NCBI GenBank assembly: GCA_021604505.1
Contig: BQJC01000002.1
Coordinates: 1-64,000, forward strand
Source: Nitrospinaceae bacterium
GTDB taxonomy: Bacteria; Nitrospinota; Nitrospinia; Nitrospinales; VA-1
Direction: 5' to 3'
DNA length: 64,000 bases
The notes beneath the pieces were generated by a model. It did not search any database and was not told the origin of the DNA. It saw only the letters and a list, made by a program, of their open reading frames with translations. Below are positions 37,172-46,599 of the stretch, piece by piece (position 1 is the stretch's first letter; the number at the start of each line of letters is the position of its first letter). The translations under genes were made by a program, and so were the position numbers.

Positions 37172-38104
37172 CTAAAAGAAGCTCCTGGGAACGTGAATGA
37201 TGTCTCCGGGTTTTAGTTCTAAATTTTTTGACAAATCACCCTCGAAGATCACTTTATCAAGGGGCACACTTATTTTTTGAATTCCGCCCCCTGTACGCAC
37301 TTGCGATAAATTTTTTCTATACACCTTGGTGCCATTGGCTTTAGCGATGTCCGTCAACCCTTCCGCCAGGAGAATGGCGTCCATGACCGTCATTCCCTCT
37401 TGATAGGTAACAACCTGCGGCTTTTCGACTTCACCCATTATATTGATTCGGTTGCCAAAATTGTCATGAATAAAAACAAGATCATTCGGTTTCAGCCAGA
37501 TGTTTTGAGTAAAATCATCCTCTTTCACCAATGAATAGATGTTTATTTTAACCTTGCGACCATTGCGTAAAAGATAGGATTTTCTTAAATCAGCCTTTTC
37601 CGTAAAACCCTTCACCATGGAAAATAAATGCATCAGAGTAATGGGCCGGTTGACCTTATAGGTACCGGGCTCTACCACCTCGCCGGCCACCGAAATATTG
37701 ATGCTGTTGATTTCCTGCACAATCACCGTAACACTTGCATCGGTAATATAGTTCCTAATTTCTTTTGCGATAGTGTCCTTCAACTGGGCCGGGGTCAATC
37801 CTTGCGCTTTAACATCTCCTATCAAGGGATAAGATATCGTTCCATCGGGGCGAACCGGCATTTCCGTGGTCAATTCTTTATTTCCCCAAACGGAAATCGA
37901 GATGAGGTCTTCCGGGCCCAAAACAAATGGATTGCTTTGGTTGATAATGGGAGTCGATGGTGAAAAATCCTTTTCCAGCTTTCCCCCTTTCCTGGCGGAA
38001 TCACTGGCGGAACTACCAAATACCTGCGCACCGGCTGAATGAGACAGCAAGAAACACGCGGTCAAACAAATAAATATAATTACCTTCATCTTAATGCACT
38101 TCAT
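37172..38104 (-). CDS. wza: Wza-like outer-membrane polysaccharide export protein
   Basis: This protein of about 310 residues has a signal peptide (VIIFICLTACFLLSHSAGAQ) without a lipobox. A Poly_export domain follows (NPFVLGPEDLISISVWGNKELTTEMPV, PDGTISYPLIGDVKAQGLT), then two SLBB-type segments (INISVAGEVVEPGTYKV, RINIMGEVEKPQVVTY). These proteins form the periplasmic and outer-membrane channel for exported polysaccharide and partner the Wzz-like protein. The ATG at 38104 is chosen because GGAG lies eight bases upstream; the frame is open to 38134. Lack of an acylated cysteine differs from E. coli Wza and fits the GumB/EpsA-like group. Confidence 0.88.
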   Translation of the reverse strand: MKCIKMKVIIFICLTACFLLSHSAGAQVFGSSASDSARKGGKLEKDFSPSTPIINQSNPFVLGPEDLISISVWGNKELTTEMPVRPDGTISYPLIGDVKAQGLTPAQLKDTIAKEIRNYITDASVTVIVQEINSINISVAGEVVEPGTYKVNRPITLMHLFSMVKGFTEKADLRKSYLLRNGRKVKINIYSLVKEDDFTQNIWLKPNDLVFIHDNFGNRINIMGEVEKPQVVTYQEGMTVMDAILLAEGLTDIAKANGTKVYRKNLSQVRTGGGIQKISVPLDKVIFEGDLSKNLELKPGDIIHVPRSFF

Positions 38105-38205
38105 AGGTCGCTCCAAAATACGGCTGTTGTTCATCCCTGAAAACGATCAAAATTTTCACAGTTATAGAAAAATATTTAAACGCCAATTCAACACATGACA
38201 TGCAA

Positions 38206-38245
38206 GCCAAGTTAACTGGCGATGCCCGCCTTCAAGGCTGGCATC
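38206..38245. promoter_or_regulatory. Two adjacent hairpins upstream of wza
   Basis: GCCAAGTTAACTGGC (38206-38220) abuts a stronger imperfect palindrome at 38221-38245, whose 12-base arms (GATGCCCGCCTT and AAGGCTGGCATC) have one mismatch. They lie between the beta-barrel gene's stop and the wza start. There is no T-run, so they may shape a leader RNA or process the transcript rather than terminate it. Confidence 0.4.
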
Positions 38246-38382
38246 TTATTCTGCCTTGAATGCTATCAAGACACAAAATGAGGAAGGGGTGTGGGGTATT
38301 TCAATAAATATTCCCAGGCTGCACCATCTGGTGAGATATTAGACAAGATTCCGAAGATCGCTACACCCACAAAGGAGAAAGC

Positions 38383-39672
38383 CTAATATTTTGCCGCGAT
38401 TTCAAAAAGCCCAATGTGGTTTATAAAATCTCTGTCATCAAAATTGGAGATATTCTCCTCATATTTATATTTAGCGGTTGCTTCCAGCCACTTTTGGATA
38501 TCATACTTGAGACCCGTGGCCCCTGAAACCGTATTATCTATTCGAGTTCGAATCCCTCCCCCATTGGCGCTATCCGGGGCCGATCTCCGGTAGTCCAGGT
38601 GCTCGTGAATGAGGTCAATAAAGGCACTCATTTTTTTCCCTAACCGTTGACTGGCCTTCAACCTGGCACTTGACAACACATACGATTGAATTGTGCTGAA
38701 GGTGGAGTCTACGATTTGGCGACCAGCCTTAAAAGTGATTTTAGTGCGCTTCACCGGACGATAGCGCAAATCAACCTGATACACCAGATTCTCGCTGTTA
38801 TCGCCCTTGATATTCTTATATCTCTTGGTGTCATAACCCACCGCGAACTCTCCGAAAAAAAGTGAGCTCGGCTCCCATCTCAGCGCCAGAAAAACCTGAT
38901 CTGCCTGGGAATTATCGTTACTCGGAGTGGGCAGCTCGTATTCCCTGATTTTATGATTGTACTTGATACCAAAAGCCGCCGGCGTGGTCGCCTGCCAAAA
39001 CAAGGCTCCGCCGGCGTTATACTCATCCACATTTTGAGCTCTTCTTGCCTGGTATTTATTATCTTCCACGCTGACGTTTAGCTCCAGCTTAAAAATTTTC
39101 GAAATCGAATAAATCAAATCGGCGTACCCGGTGTAGGTTCTCCTGACCTGCCGGTTTCCGATATTGGAATTAAAATCCCGGCTTCCACCCCCGGCCCTTT
39201 TCTCCCAACTGCCGCCGATAGTAAGATCACTCCGGCCTCCAGGGCCGCCTAGGTTGACCCCGCCGCCAACTTCGTGATTGAAAAAATTCTGCGTCCCACC
39301 CTCTTCCAAATAGCTTTCATCCCGGCCTTCATAGTCCACAAAAAAACCAAACACTTCGCCCGGCGCCCTGTCTAACGCGATTCCCATGGAAGGTTTGATG
39401 GTAAAAATAAAATCGTCCGTCGGGTCTTCAGTTTTAGTCTGAAAATCCCGGTCCGCTTCTTCAAAAATGTTGGATTCATAGCGCGATTCGAAGGCCAGAC
39501 CAGGGTGCAATTTCACCCGCCCAACACGCATATCGCCCGGTTCCAGGGAATAACCGTCTTTAGTCAACGCATCAAACTTGGGAAAAGGATTGTCTCTGCC
39601 TGTTGCTGAGGAAGGAAGAATTAAAAGAAGCAAAATTACCGGAATGAAGATCCTACCCATATACTTTCCCAT
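38383..39672 (-). CDS. Outer-membrane beta-barrel protein of the EPS cluster
   Basis: This protein of about 429 residues has a signal peptide (IFIPVILLLLILPSSATG). It has the alternating, Tyr/Arg-rich strand pattern of an outer-membrane barrel and a final aromatic strand ending IAAKY. The N-terminal FESRYESNIFEEADR and GIALDRAPGEVFGFFVDYEGR match the putative beta-barrel porin 2 (BBP2, EpsL-like) proteins that accompany exopolysaccharide loci. It probably helps the polymer cross or dock at the outer membrane. The ATG at 39672 is preceded by AGGGG. It lies upstream of wza on the same strand. Confidence 0.8.
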   Translation of the reverse strand: MGKYMGRIFIPVILLLLILPSSATGRDNPFPKFDALTKDGYSLEPGDMRVGRVKLHPGLAFESRYESNIFEEADRDFQTKTEDPTDDFIFTIKPSMGIALDRAPGEVFGFFVDYEGRDESYLEEGGTQNFFNHEVGGGVNLGGPGGRSDLTIGGSWEKRAGGGSRDFNSNIGNRQVRRTYTGYADLIYSISKIFKLELNVSVEDNKYQARRAQNVDEYNAGGALFWQATTPAAFGIKYNHKIREYELPTPSNDNSQADQVFLALRWEPSSLFFGEFAVGYDTKRYKNIKGDNSENLVYQVDLRYRPVKRTKITFKAGRQIVDSTFSTIQSYVLSSARLKASQRLGKKMSAFIDLIHEHLDYRRSAPDSANGGGIRTRIDNTVSGATGLKYDIQKWLEATAKYKYEENISNFDDRDFINHIGLFEIAAKY

Positions 39673-40283
39673 CACTACCCCTATAGATGAAGGTCAGACC
39701 ACGATACTTTACACAGGAATGCATCAAAGCAAAACGAAGACGTTGAATCTAAAAAATCTGCAAATCGCTCAGAATATCGGGTCATCCGATTTCGGCTACC
39801 CAAAGAGGAATCACAAAAGCTCCCCCCTTCCCATTCTGACCAATCCTAAACACTAACGAAACCTATTTGGGCACTCTCTCCAAAGGCCCAAAAATCGCCT
39901 TTCCGTTCCCTGGAAGCCTTTTCTTCGTTTGAATAAACCCTTTGGAAAAAAGACATTTGGATAGGAAAAACTAAGGACCAAATATAGCTTTATATCCCTA
40001 TGGTGTCAATACAAAGAATCAATTGATTTTAGTTTACTTTCGATAAATACCTTAAAACGTTACCCTATAATTAGTATAAATTTGTTCAAATTAAACATAA
40101 AAAAATTATCTTATCAAAATTAGATGGAAAAAGATAGCGATGCAACCAATATTAGGCTGAAAAATGCATTTAAATATTTATTTACCAATGCTTTATTGAT
40201 GTTTCTCTAAGTTTTTTTTCAAGAAACAGGAAAGTGGGGGCATTGCTATGCAAAATGGGTCAAAAGCAAAACTTTGTCACTCC
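39673..40283. other. AT-rich intergenic region upstream of beta-barrel gene
   Basis: About 610 AT-rich bases with no credible gene on either strand. It is a likely promoter region for the beta-barrel/wza genes. I cannot place promoter boxes with confidence. Confidence 0.4.
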
Positions 40284-40520
40284 CTATCGATCCTGAAACC
40301 TGAGGGAAGCATGAAGCCCCCCCTTCCGTATCAGCAAGCACCCTTCTTTTTTTGGAAGAACATCAGGAGACAGTCTTCTTTTAAAAATCAAAACTTCTGA
40401 ATTATCGTCTCCACCATTGGGGACGAATTCCCAGCCGTGGATTTCAAGGTTTTTGATTTTGGTTTTGATATCACCCTGGCGAAGCTTAGGCATATCAAGA
40501 AACCAATATTCCCAATCCAT
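40284..40520 (-). CDS. Small DUF4177-like protein
   Basis: This 78-residue protein begins MDWEYWFLDMP. It contains LEIHGWEFVPN and SEVLIFKRR, the pattern of DUF4177-type small domains (WEY start, GWE turn, final FKR strand). GGGAGAAAG precedes the ATG at good distance, which supports a real gene. Its role is unknown. The C-terminal 25 residues are unrelated to the domain. Confidence 0.65.
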   Translation of the reverse strand: MDWEYWFLDMPKLRQGDIKTKIKNLEIHGWEFVPNGGDDNSEVLIFKRRLSPDVLPKKEGCLLIRKGGLHASLRFQDR

Positions 40521-40787
40521 ACAACTTTCTCCCTATAAAATAAATTCTTGCCGTAGCCCTGAAATTAGATTCACACTTTGTGCCAAACGAAAAACGCCAA
40601 AAAATAAGGCATTTTCACCACCTGGAAACCCTGCTCTGGAATTAATTTGCAATTTTTCATACAGTTATGCAAAAAATTGCAACAAATAGACTGAAAAAGG
40701 ACTCTTGAAAGATCCCAGAAGTGGCTAGAGGGGGATTGGATGATTGATTAAGCGCGTGGACGCTTTCGTGAAAATTCTACTGGGGAT

Positions 40788-41555
40788 CTATAACACTTTC
40801 TGAGGAGCGGAACTTTGTCCTGAAAGAGGCGCAGATTTTCTCTTCTTTTTAAGAATGGCAAGAATGCGGGTCATATGATCATAGCCCATTTGGTCTTTCA
40901 AAGCCGCGAACGTTTCTTGAGCCTGAGCGAAGTTTTTTTCGGCCTCAGTTAAATCATCTGTTTTCCAAAAAAACTGACCAATGGACTCATAGACTTTGGC
41001 CAAATCTCGATGCGGCGCGGCGTTTTTTACCGCCCGTCCCGATTTTTGATACCACTTTTTCGCTTCGACAAACTGTTCAAGATCCATATAAAGATCCCCA
41101 ACCTGCATCAGAGATCGCCCCTCGCCCACCGAATCCTGGTTTTGCGAGTGATAACTCACCGCTTTCAGATAGCTGGATTCCGCCTGCTCGACATCGTGGG
41201 CAAATTTAAACAAATCTCCCAGCGATTCGTAGGTTCTGGCCGCCTTCTGAAAATCCTTACGCGATTCAAAAATGGCGATGGCCCGACGATAGTTCTCAGC
41301 GCCCTTTCCAAATTCATGAAAAAAGTAATTTTCCGACGCCTGCTGGATAAAACGGTCCGCCTCGTCTTCCGCATTGATTGGGGGTTTGTAGAAATTACTG
41401 TTCTCATCGGCCGCGCCGTTGCGGGAAAAGTCGGCAGGTTCGTTGGATATATTAAATTTGTTGAACCATATGGAAACACCGGCCAATAAAACGAGGGAAA
41501 CCATCAAAATGGATGTGGTTTTATTTTTGAAAATTTTTGCCATTGGGTGAGCCAT
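40788..41555 (-). CDS. Membrane-anchored TPR protein
   Basis: This 255-residue protein has one N-terminal membrane segment (about residues 14-31, TSILMVSLVLLAGVSIWF) and at least four tetratricopeptide-like helix pairs from about 75 to 230. Examples are AARTYESLGDLFKFAHDVEQAESSYL-type, SLMQVGDLYMDLEQFVEAKKWY-type and YESIGQFFWKTDDLTEAEKNF-type units (aromatic or Gly at position 8, Ala at 20). It probably scaffolds an envelope complex. It lies just downstream of the GHMP kinase gene on the same strand, 79 bases away. Confidence 0.8.
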   Translation of the reverse strand: MAHPMAKIFKNKTTSILMVSLVLLAGVSIWFNKFNISNEPADFSRNGAADENSNFYKPPINAEDEADRFIQQASENYFFHEFGKGAENYRRAIAIFESRKDFQKAARTYESLGDLFKFAHDVEQAESSYLKAVSYHSQNQDSVGEGRSLMQVGDLYMDLEQFVEAKKWYQKSGRAVKNAAPHRDLAKVYESIGQFFWKTDDLTEAEKNFAQAQETFAALKDQMGYDHMTRILAILKKKRKSAPLSGQSSAPQKVL

Positions 41556-41634
41556 CTCATAACAAGAATAAGCTAACGGCCATTATACACGAGGCGGAAA
41601 CGCAAATTTTCTTAAACTGGAAGGGATTGAACTT

Positions 41635-42630
41635 TCAATGAGTTTGAACGCGAAGACCGCGGTTCACAAATCGAAAATCGAGCACTTTGGCGCCCTGTTT
41701 GCTCAATGCATCCTGCACTTCGGATTTTCGATCCTTCGCCACAAAAAACGCCACACAGCCTCCGCCTCCCGCGCCGCACACCTTAGCCGCCAAAGCCCCA
41801 CGTTTCATTGCCGAGCGAATAAGACGATCCATCTCAGGGGTGCTGATTCCAGGAGCCAGTGCTTTTCTCGCTTTCCACTCGGCGGCAAACACAGGAGCCA
41901 ATCGTTCTAACGGACCGTTCAGCAGAACTTCCTCCATATGGAGAGCCGCCTGTTGGATTTTTTTTAAATAGCCAATGGTTTTTTTATTCCCATCCAACGC
42001 GTCTTTCACCACTTTCCAATTATTGATTCCAGACTGCCGGGGCTTGCCGGTATAACAGAGGACGAAGCGCCCGGTCATTGCATCGAGACTCCGGCGGATC
42101 CGGCTGAACTCCACCCCCAAAACACCCGGCCGGACTGCCAACGCTCCACCATACAGAGCCGGAAAATAATCCTGCCAACCCGCAGGGACGGATATCACCT
42201 GGGTTTCAATATTTTTTGCAATTTCGGGCAACTGGCTTTTGGGATAGCGGTGACCCATTAAAGCATTCAAGGCGCCATGGAGCGCGATATTCAATGCAGA
42301 AGAACCTCCAATCCCGGAACCCGCCGGGGCCTGGCAGTCGGTGGTCACATCCAGCCCCTTTTTCGGAGAATAAAATGCCACCGTTTTCAGAATGAGATCG
42401 AGAGCGTGTTTTTTGGGGAAAGCGTCTAAAGAGGGGAAATCCGCTTTTAAATTTAAATCTTTCGATTGAACAACAATCCGTTTATCTTTTCGGGGTGTGA
42501 GCTCAACCGTCGCATAAAGATTAATGGCCGCGTTCAGCGTCGGGGGGTTATCAAAGAAAAGATGAAGGGGCCAGATATCCAGTGTGCCCCCGGCAAGGTC
42601 AACCCTGGTGGGAGCCGAACTCCTGATCAT
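41635..42630 (-). CDS. GHMP-family sugar kinase
   Basis: This 331-residue protein is of the GHMP superfamily. Motif 1 is MIRSSAPTRVDLAGGTLD, the ATP-binding motif 2 is APAGSGIGGSSALNIAL, and motif 3 is AAKVCGAGGGGCVAFF. The first motif (RVDLAGGTLD) resembles heptose and fucose kinases, which phosphorylate a sugar hydroxyl with ATP. A mevalonate-type substrate is less likely. No sequence feature here fixes the sugar. Position at the upstream end of the polysaccharide block suggests it feeds a nucleotide-sugar pathway, though it could belong to lipopolysaccharide core synthesis. Confidence 0.82.
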   Translation of the reverse strand: MIRSSAPTRVDLAGGTLDIWPLHLFFDNPPTLNAAINLYATVELTPRKDKRIVVQSKDLNLKADFPSLDAFPKKHALDLILKTVAFYSPKKGLDVTTDCQAPAGSGIGGSSALNIALHGALNALMGHRYPKSQLPEIAKNIETQVISVPAGWQDYFPALYGGALAVRPGVLGVEFSRIRRSLDAMTGRFVLCYTGKPRQSGINNWKVVKDALDGNKKTIGYLKKIQQAALHMEEVLLNGPLERLAPVFAAEWKARKALAPGISTPEMDRLIRSAMKRGALAAKVCGAGGGGCVAFFVAKDRKSEVQDALSKQGAKVLDFRFVNRGLRVQTH

Positions 42631-42709
42631 GAATTCAAATATTGGGAATAGGAAAAAACGATGGCAAGCCCCTTTACTGGGAACTCTTTATTGAGAGGTA
42701 TCAAAAAAA

Positions 42710-43348
42710 TTAAAGATTCTCGGAATTTGCACCCCCGTTACCATTTTCGATTTCCTGAATCTTGTCTGATAACCGTTTCACCAAAACCTCGTAGGACTCT
42801 TTTCGAATAATCTTGGTGAACTGGGAGCGGTAATTGCGGATCAAACTCACGCCTTCAATCACAAAGTCGTACACCATCCATTCGCCATTATTCCGGATCA
42901 ATTTATAGTCAACCGCAACCGTACTGTCTTTACGTACGATTTCAGTTTTGACCAGGGCATAATTCCCTTTGATGATTTCATCGACGTAGTTGATTTTTTC
43001 ATCGCTATAGGATTCAATTTTACTGGCATAGGAATTTTCCAGAAGCCTCTTGAACAGATCCTGGAATTCTTCTTGCTCTTTGGGCGTTCGTTTCTCCCAG
43101 TCCTGTGCTAAAGAACGCCTGACCATCTGGCGAAAGTTAAAACGTTTACCTATCGCTTCACGGACTTTCGCCCTGCGCACCTTTGCCTGATCTTTCAGGT
43201 TTTCATCCGTCACGATGGTAATGACTTCATCGATAGTGGCCTTAACGCTTTTGGTAATCTCGGAAGCGAACACGGATTGAGGACAAAACAACAACATAAA
43301 CATGAAACCAATGGCTGCAAATCCAACCTTACAGTGTCCTTTCACCAT
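42710..43348 (-). CDS. MlaC/Ttg2D-like periplasmic lipid-binding protein
   Basis: This protein of about 212 residues has a signal peptide (GFAAIGFMFMLLFCPQSVFA). It matches the MlaC/toluene-tolerance Ttg2D family: RRAKVREAIGKRFNFRQMVRRSLAQDW, FQDLFKRLLENSYASKI and WMVYDFVIEGVSLIRNYRSQF are the hallmark segments. These proteins carry lipids through the periplasm; HpnM is the version tied to hopanoid transport. The ATG at 43348 follows AAAGGA; the frame is open to 43366. It lies 230 bases downstream of the RND exporter on the same strand. No MlaD, MlaE or MlaF is present, which favours an HpnM-like role over a Mla ABC system. Confidence 0.87.
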   Translation of the reverse strand: MVKGHCKVGFAAIGFMFMLLFCPQSVFASEITKSVKATIDEVITIVTDENLKDQAKVRRAKVREAIGKRFNFRQMVRRSLAQDWEKRTPKEQEEFQDLFKRLLENSYASKIESYSDEKINYVDEIIKGNYALVKTEIVRKDSTVAVDYKLIRNNGEWMVYDFVIEGVSLIRNYRSQFTKIIRKESYEVLVKRLSDKIQEIENGNGGANSENL

Positions 43349-43581
43349 GGGATTTTCCTTTATCAAAATAGATTAGAATTGATGGTCACAATCTAGCAAA
43401 ATAATTAACATGGATCAAGCATTCTAAATCAACTTTTGAGACAAAGTTCGTCATTGATTCTTCGGATTTCTTTCCTTCTCAGATTAGCAGAAAATGAGGC
43501 ATCCGGACTTTTTTTGACTGAGCCATTTCCCCATTCTGGTCTCGCCGGCAAAGGGGATAACTGGCAGGAGAACCCTTTTTT

Positions 43582-46125
43582 TTACGCCGCCTTCGGTTCA
43601 GGCCCCAGAGGTTTGAACCTGACGATCAATAGCGGCAACAAAATCAAGTTTCCCAGCAGAGCCAGAATCATGGCCAGCCCGGTCAACAAACCAAAATATA
43701 AAGTGGGAATGAAGTTCGACAGAGTCAGAATAGAAAAGCCCACCGTCACCGTGATGGAAGTGTAATAAATCGCCCGCCCAATGCTCCCGTGACAGCGCAG
43801 AACATCCTGGGCATAATCCGGGTTGGAAGCGAACTCGCGTTGAAACCTATGAATGTAGTGAATGGTGTCGTCGACCGCGATGCCGATGGTGATGGCGGCA
43901 ATGGTGATGGTCATCATATCCAGCGGAATGTCCAGCCATCCCATCAACCCCAGAATTGCCAACGCCGAAAAAATATTTGGAACCATCGCCAACAGCGCTA
44001 GAAAAAAACGCCGAAATAAAATGACAAACATGAATAGGATCGACAAAAACACCATCCCCAGAGTTAAAATCTGCGACCGGTAAAGGCTTTGCAGCATATT
44101 ATTGTATAAAACCGTCATTCCGGTGAATCGAATTCTTTCCTCGTCGATCTCCATCTCGTGGACCAGGAATTTTTTTATCTTTTCAATCAGTTTTCCGCGG
44201 TTGAGTTTAGGATCGGTTTCTTCAATACGCATGCTGATTCGGATCTGGTTAGCGTCTTTCGATAAGTAAGGATCGAGGAAACTTTTTTTAGGCTCTTCAG
44301 GGAAAAGCTTGCGGTATAGCGTCAGATCGTAATCATCCGGGACCTTATCGCCGCTTAAAGATCGGACGACCTTCAAGGTCGTGGCGATGGAAAGAACCTT
44401 TCCGATCTCGGGAAGAGATTCCAGATAATCGTGTATTTTTTCGACCTCAAGCAGCTTGTCCGGGTGAAACCAGTAATTCTCCTCTATCTCATCCTCCATC
44501 TCACTGAACGGATCGTCAAAAATATCCTTCTCACCCTTTTGCTCGTTCAATTCCGCTAAATAATCGAAAAAATCCTGGTCCGCATTGATGATGATGTCCA
44601 GCGGTGTGGTGCCGCCCAGCTTTTTATCGATGACGCTCAGCCCCTGGTATATTTCTGTATCGGTTTTAAAATAATCAATGAAGCGGTTATCGACGCGCAA
44701 TTGCGAAATCCCCACGCCGCAGAGCAAAACGAGGATGGCAGTCAATCCAATGATCCTGTTTTGATGGTGAAGCGTGAACACCGCAATGGCGTTCGTCATA
44801 CGCTTGGTAGCATCCTGGCTCGAAACCGATCCTTTGGGACTCATCAAACTCAAAAAAGAGGGAAAAATAATGAAGGCCAGGACAAATCCCATGGCAATGC
44901 CAAGAGTCATGATCCAGCCGAAATCAATCACCGGCCGGATGCCGCTGACCACCAGAGAGGTAAAAGCCACGATGGTGGTGATTGAAGTATAAAAGCAGGG
45001 TTGAAATATAAGCTGAATGGTCTTGCGGACAAGGCTTTTTTGGTCCATATCCGGATTTTCAGCATGCAGTTCTCCATAGCGGACGATCAGATGAATCGTC
45101 AGGGAGATGGTGATAATGATCAATATGGAAATAAAATTGGAGGAAATGACGGTTATCCGCCAATCCAGCCAACCCAGTGTCCCGACAACCACCCACACGG
45201 CAACGGCACAGCAAAGGATGGGCAGGGTCACCCAGCGTTTTCTTCTGAAAAAGAGCCACATCACGACGATCATCAGCAACAGAACACCGGTGCCGAATGT
45301 GGAAATATCGCTGGCGATGAAATCGATCATGTCAGCCGTGATCATGGTCACGCCGCCCAGGAAAATTTTCGCCCGGTCGCGGTATTTGTCCAGAATAGCC
45401 CGCACCTCGGCGATTTCCTTTTTTTGAATCTTATTTAACTCAGCAAGATACTGTTTGAATTCCCATGAAACTTGTTTCAGGGTTTGTTCTTCTTCCGCAG
45501 ACAGGCGCCCTGAGGTTCGCTTTTTTTCCCTGAGATCGTTTCTTTTTTCAAGAAGGGAGAAGTATTTTTCATCGCGCTTGTAGGTGGCGAGAATGGCTGT
45601 AGTTGTACCGTCTTCACTGGCGAGCAGTTTTCGGTAAATCGGGCTTTCTCTGAACTCCCGAAAAGCCATCTCTTTATCGACACCGGGAGTTTCGATCGTC
45701 CGGTTGTTTTCACCCAACTCGGATATTCTGACCTTGGGGCTCTCAAGCAAAGGAACGTTTAAAATGCTGACCACCGAATCCATTCTTGGCAGCTCGGAGA
45801 GATCTTTTTTCAATCCTCTGAGGCCCTCAAGGGATCGGTCGGACAGCAAGCCGTCGAAGGGAGCGTAAGTGATGACCAAAAAGTCATCGCTTCCATAGAC
45901 TTTGTTGGTTGCGCGAAAATAACGAAGGTCTTCGTCATTTTCCAGGACCAGAGAATCCGCCGAGGCATCCAGTTTGAAATCCTGGGCATGCAGTCCACAA
46001 ACCACCATCAATAGAGCAATCAGCACCAGCCAGACACGAGGATAGTTCAGAACGGCCTTTTCATAGATGCGGAATAAAAGGGAACCCATGCGGTCAGAAA
46101 CGGGAGGAATTTTTAAATAGACCAC
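43582..46125 (-). CDS. RND-superfamily (MMPL-type) exporter, HpnN-like
   Basis: This 847-residue inner-membrane protein is built as two halves, each with one helix, a large periplasmic loop and a bundle of five helices. The first half has ISILIIITISLTIHLIVRYGEL and the second ITIAAITIGIAVDDTIHYIHRFQRE. The GIAVDDTIHYI segment in transmembrane helix 10 is the signature of the predicted RND exporters that include HpnN. Such proteins move lipids or hydrophobic compounds using the proton gradient. The start is a GTG at 46125; an ATG at 46089 is also plausible. Pairing with an MlaC/HpnM-like carrier suggests lipid, perhaps hopanoid, export to the outer membrane. Confidence 0.87.
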   Translation of the reverse strand: MVYLKIPPVSDRMGSLLFRIYEKAVLNYPRVWLVLIALLMVVCGLHAQDFKLDASADSLVLENDEDLRYFRATNKVYGSDDFLVITYAPFDGLLSDRSLEGLRGLKKDLSELPRMDSVVSILNVPLLESPKVRISELGENNRTIETPGVDKEMAFREFRESPIYRKLLASEDGTTTAILATYKRDEKYFSLLEKRNDLREKKRTSGRLSAEEEQTLKQVSWEFKQYLAELNKIQKKEIAEVRAILDKYRDRAKIFLGGVTMITADMIDFIASDISTFGTGVLLLMIVVMWLFFRRKRWVTLPILCCAVAVWVVVGTLGWLDWRITVISSNFISILIIITISLTIHLIVRYGELHAENPDMDQKSLVRKTIQLIFQPCFYTSITTIVAFTSLVVSGIRPVIDFGWIMTLGIAMGFVLAFIIFPSFLSLMSPKGSVSSQDATKRMTNAIAVFTLHHQNRIIGLTAILVLLCGVGISQLRVDNRFIDYFKTDTEIYQGLSVIDKKLGGTTPLDIIINADQDFFDYLAELNEQKGEKDIFDDPFSEMEDEIEENYWFHPDKLLEVEKIHDYLESLPEIGKVLSIATTLKVVRSLSGDKVPDDYDLTLYRKLFPEEPKKSFLDPYLSKDANQIRISMRIEETDPKLNRGKLIEKIKKFLVHEMEIDEERIRFTGMTVLYNNMLQSLYRSQILTLGMVFLSILFMFVILFRRFFLALLAMVPNIFSALAILGLMGWLDIPLDMMTITIAAITIGIAVDDTIHYIHRFQREFASNPDYAQDVLRCHGSIGRAIYYTSITVTVGFSILTLSNFIPTLYFGLLTGLAMILALLGNLILLPLLIVRFKPLGPEPKAA

Positions 46126-46599
46126 CGGTTAGCAATTGCATGCAGAAATCGGGAGTCTAGGTTGAAATGTTGACCTCATCAGAATCCTTTTTCTGGGAGG
46201 TTGGAAAGGACAAGGGTGCGGAAAATGGCCCCTGGATTCGCAGGGCAGATAAAACACAAAAAACGCCCCATAATTAAGAAATTCCTTATAAATAAGCGAA
46301 ATACAGAGGATTTCAAGCCCAAACAACCTTGAAACCGCTTAGGCAAACGGAAATTATCATGATTTAGGAGTCGGGTCAACAAATATTCCCCCGCAAAAAA
46401 CTTATAACCCATTTATTTTATTAGCGTTATATACTGGCCAGGGCTAAACGGTTTTGATCGAGCCGGAAAACCGGGGAATGGCGTTCATTTTCACCTTACC
46501 TGAAACTTTCCTGCAGATTGTGTTTGATAATCCCGCGCAAATGCGTCAAAATGTAGTGTAATATTTAAAACATCAATAAGTTACAGAAACTTCCAAGGC
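46126..46599. other. Divergent intergenic region between exporter and lipoprotein
   Basis: About 470 bases separate the minus-strand RND exporter from the plus-strand lipoprotein genes. Both promoters should lie here. A TTGATA near 46522 is a possible -35 for the plus-strand gene, but no good -10 follows it. No gene is seen. Confidence 0.4.
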
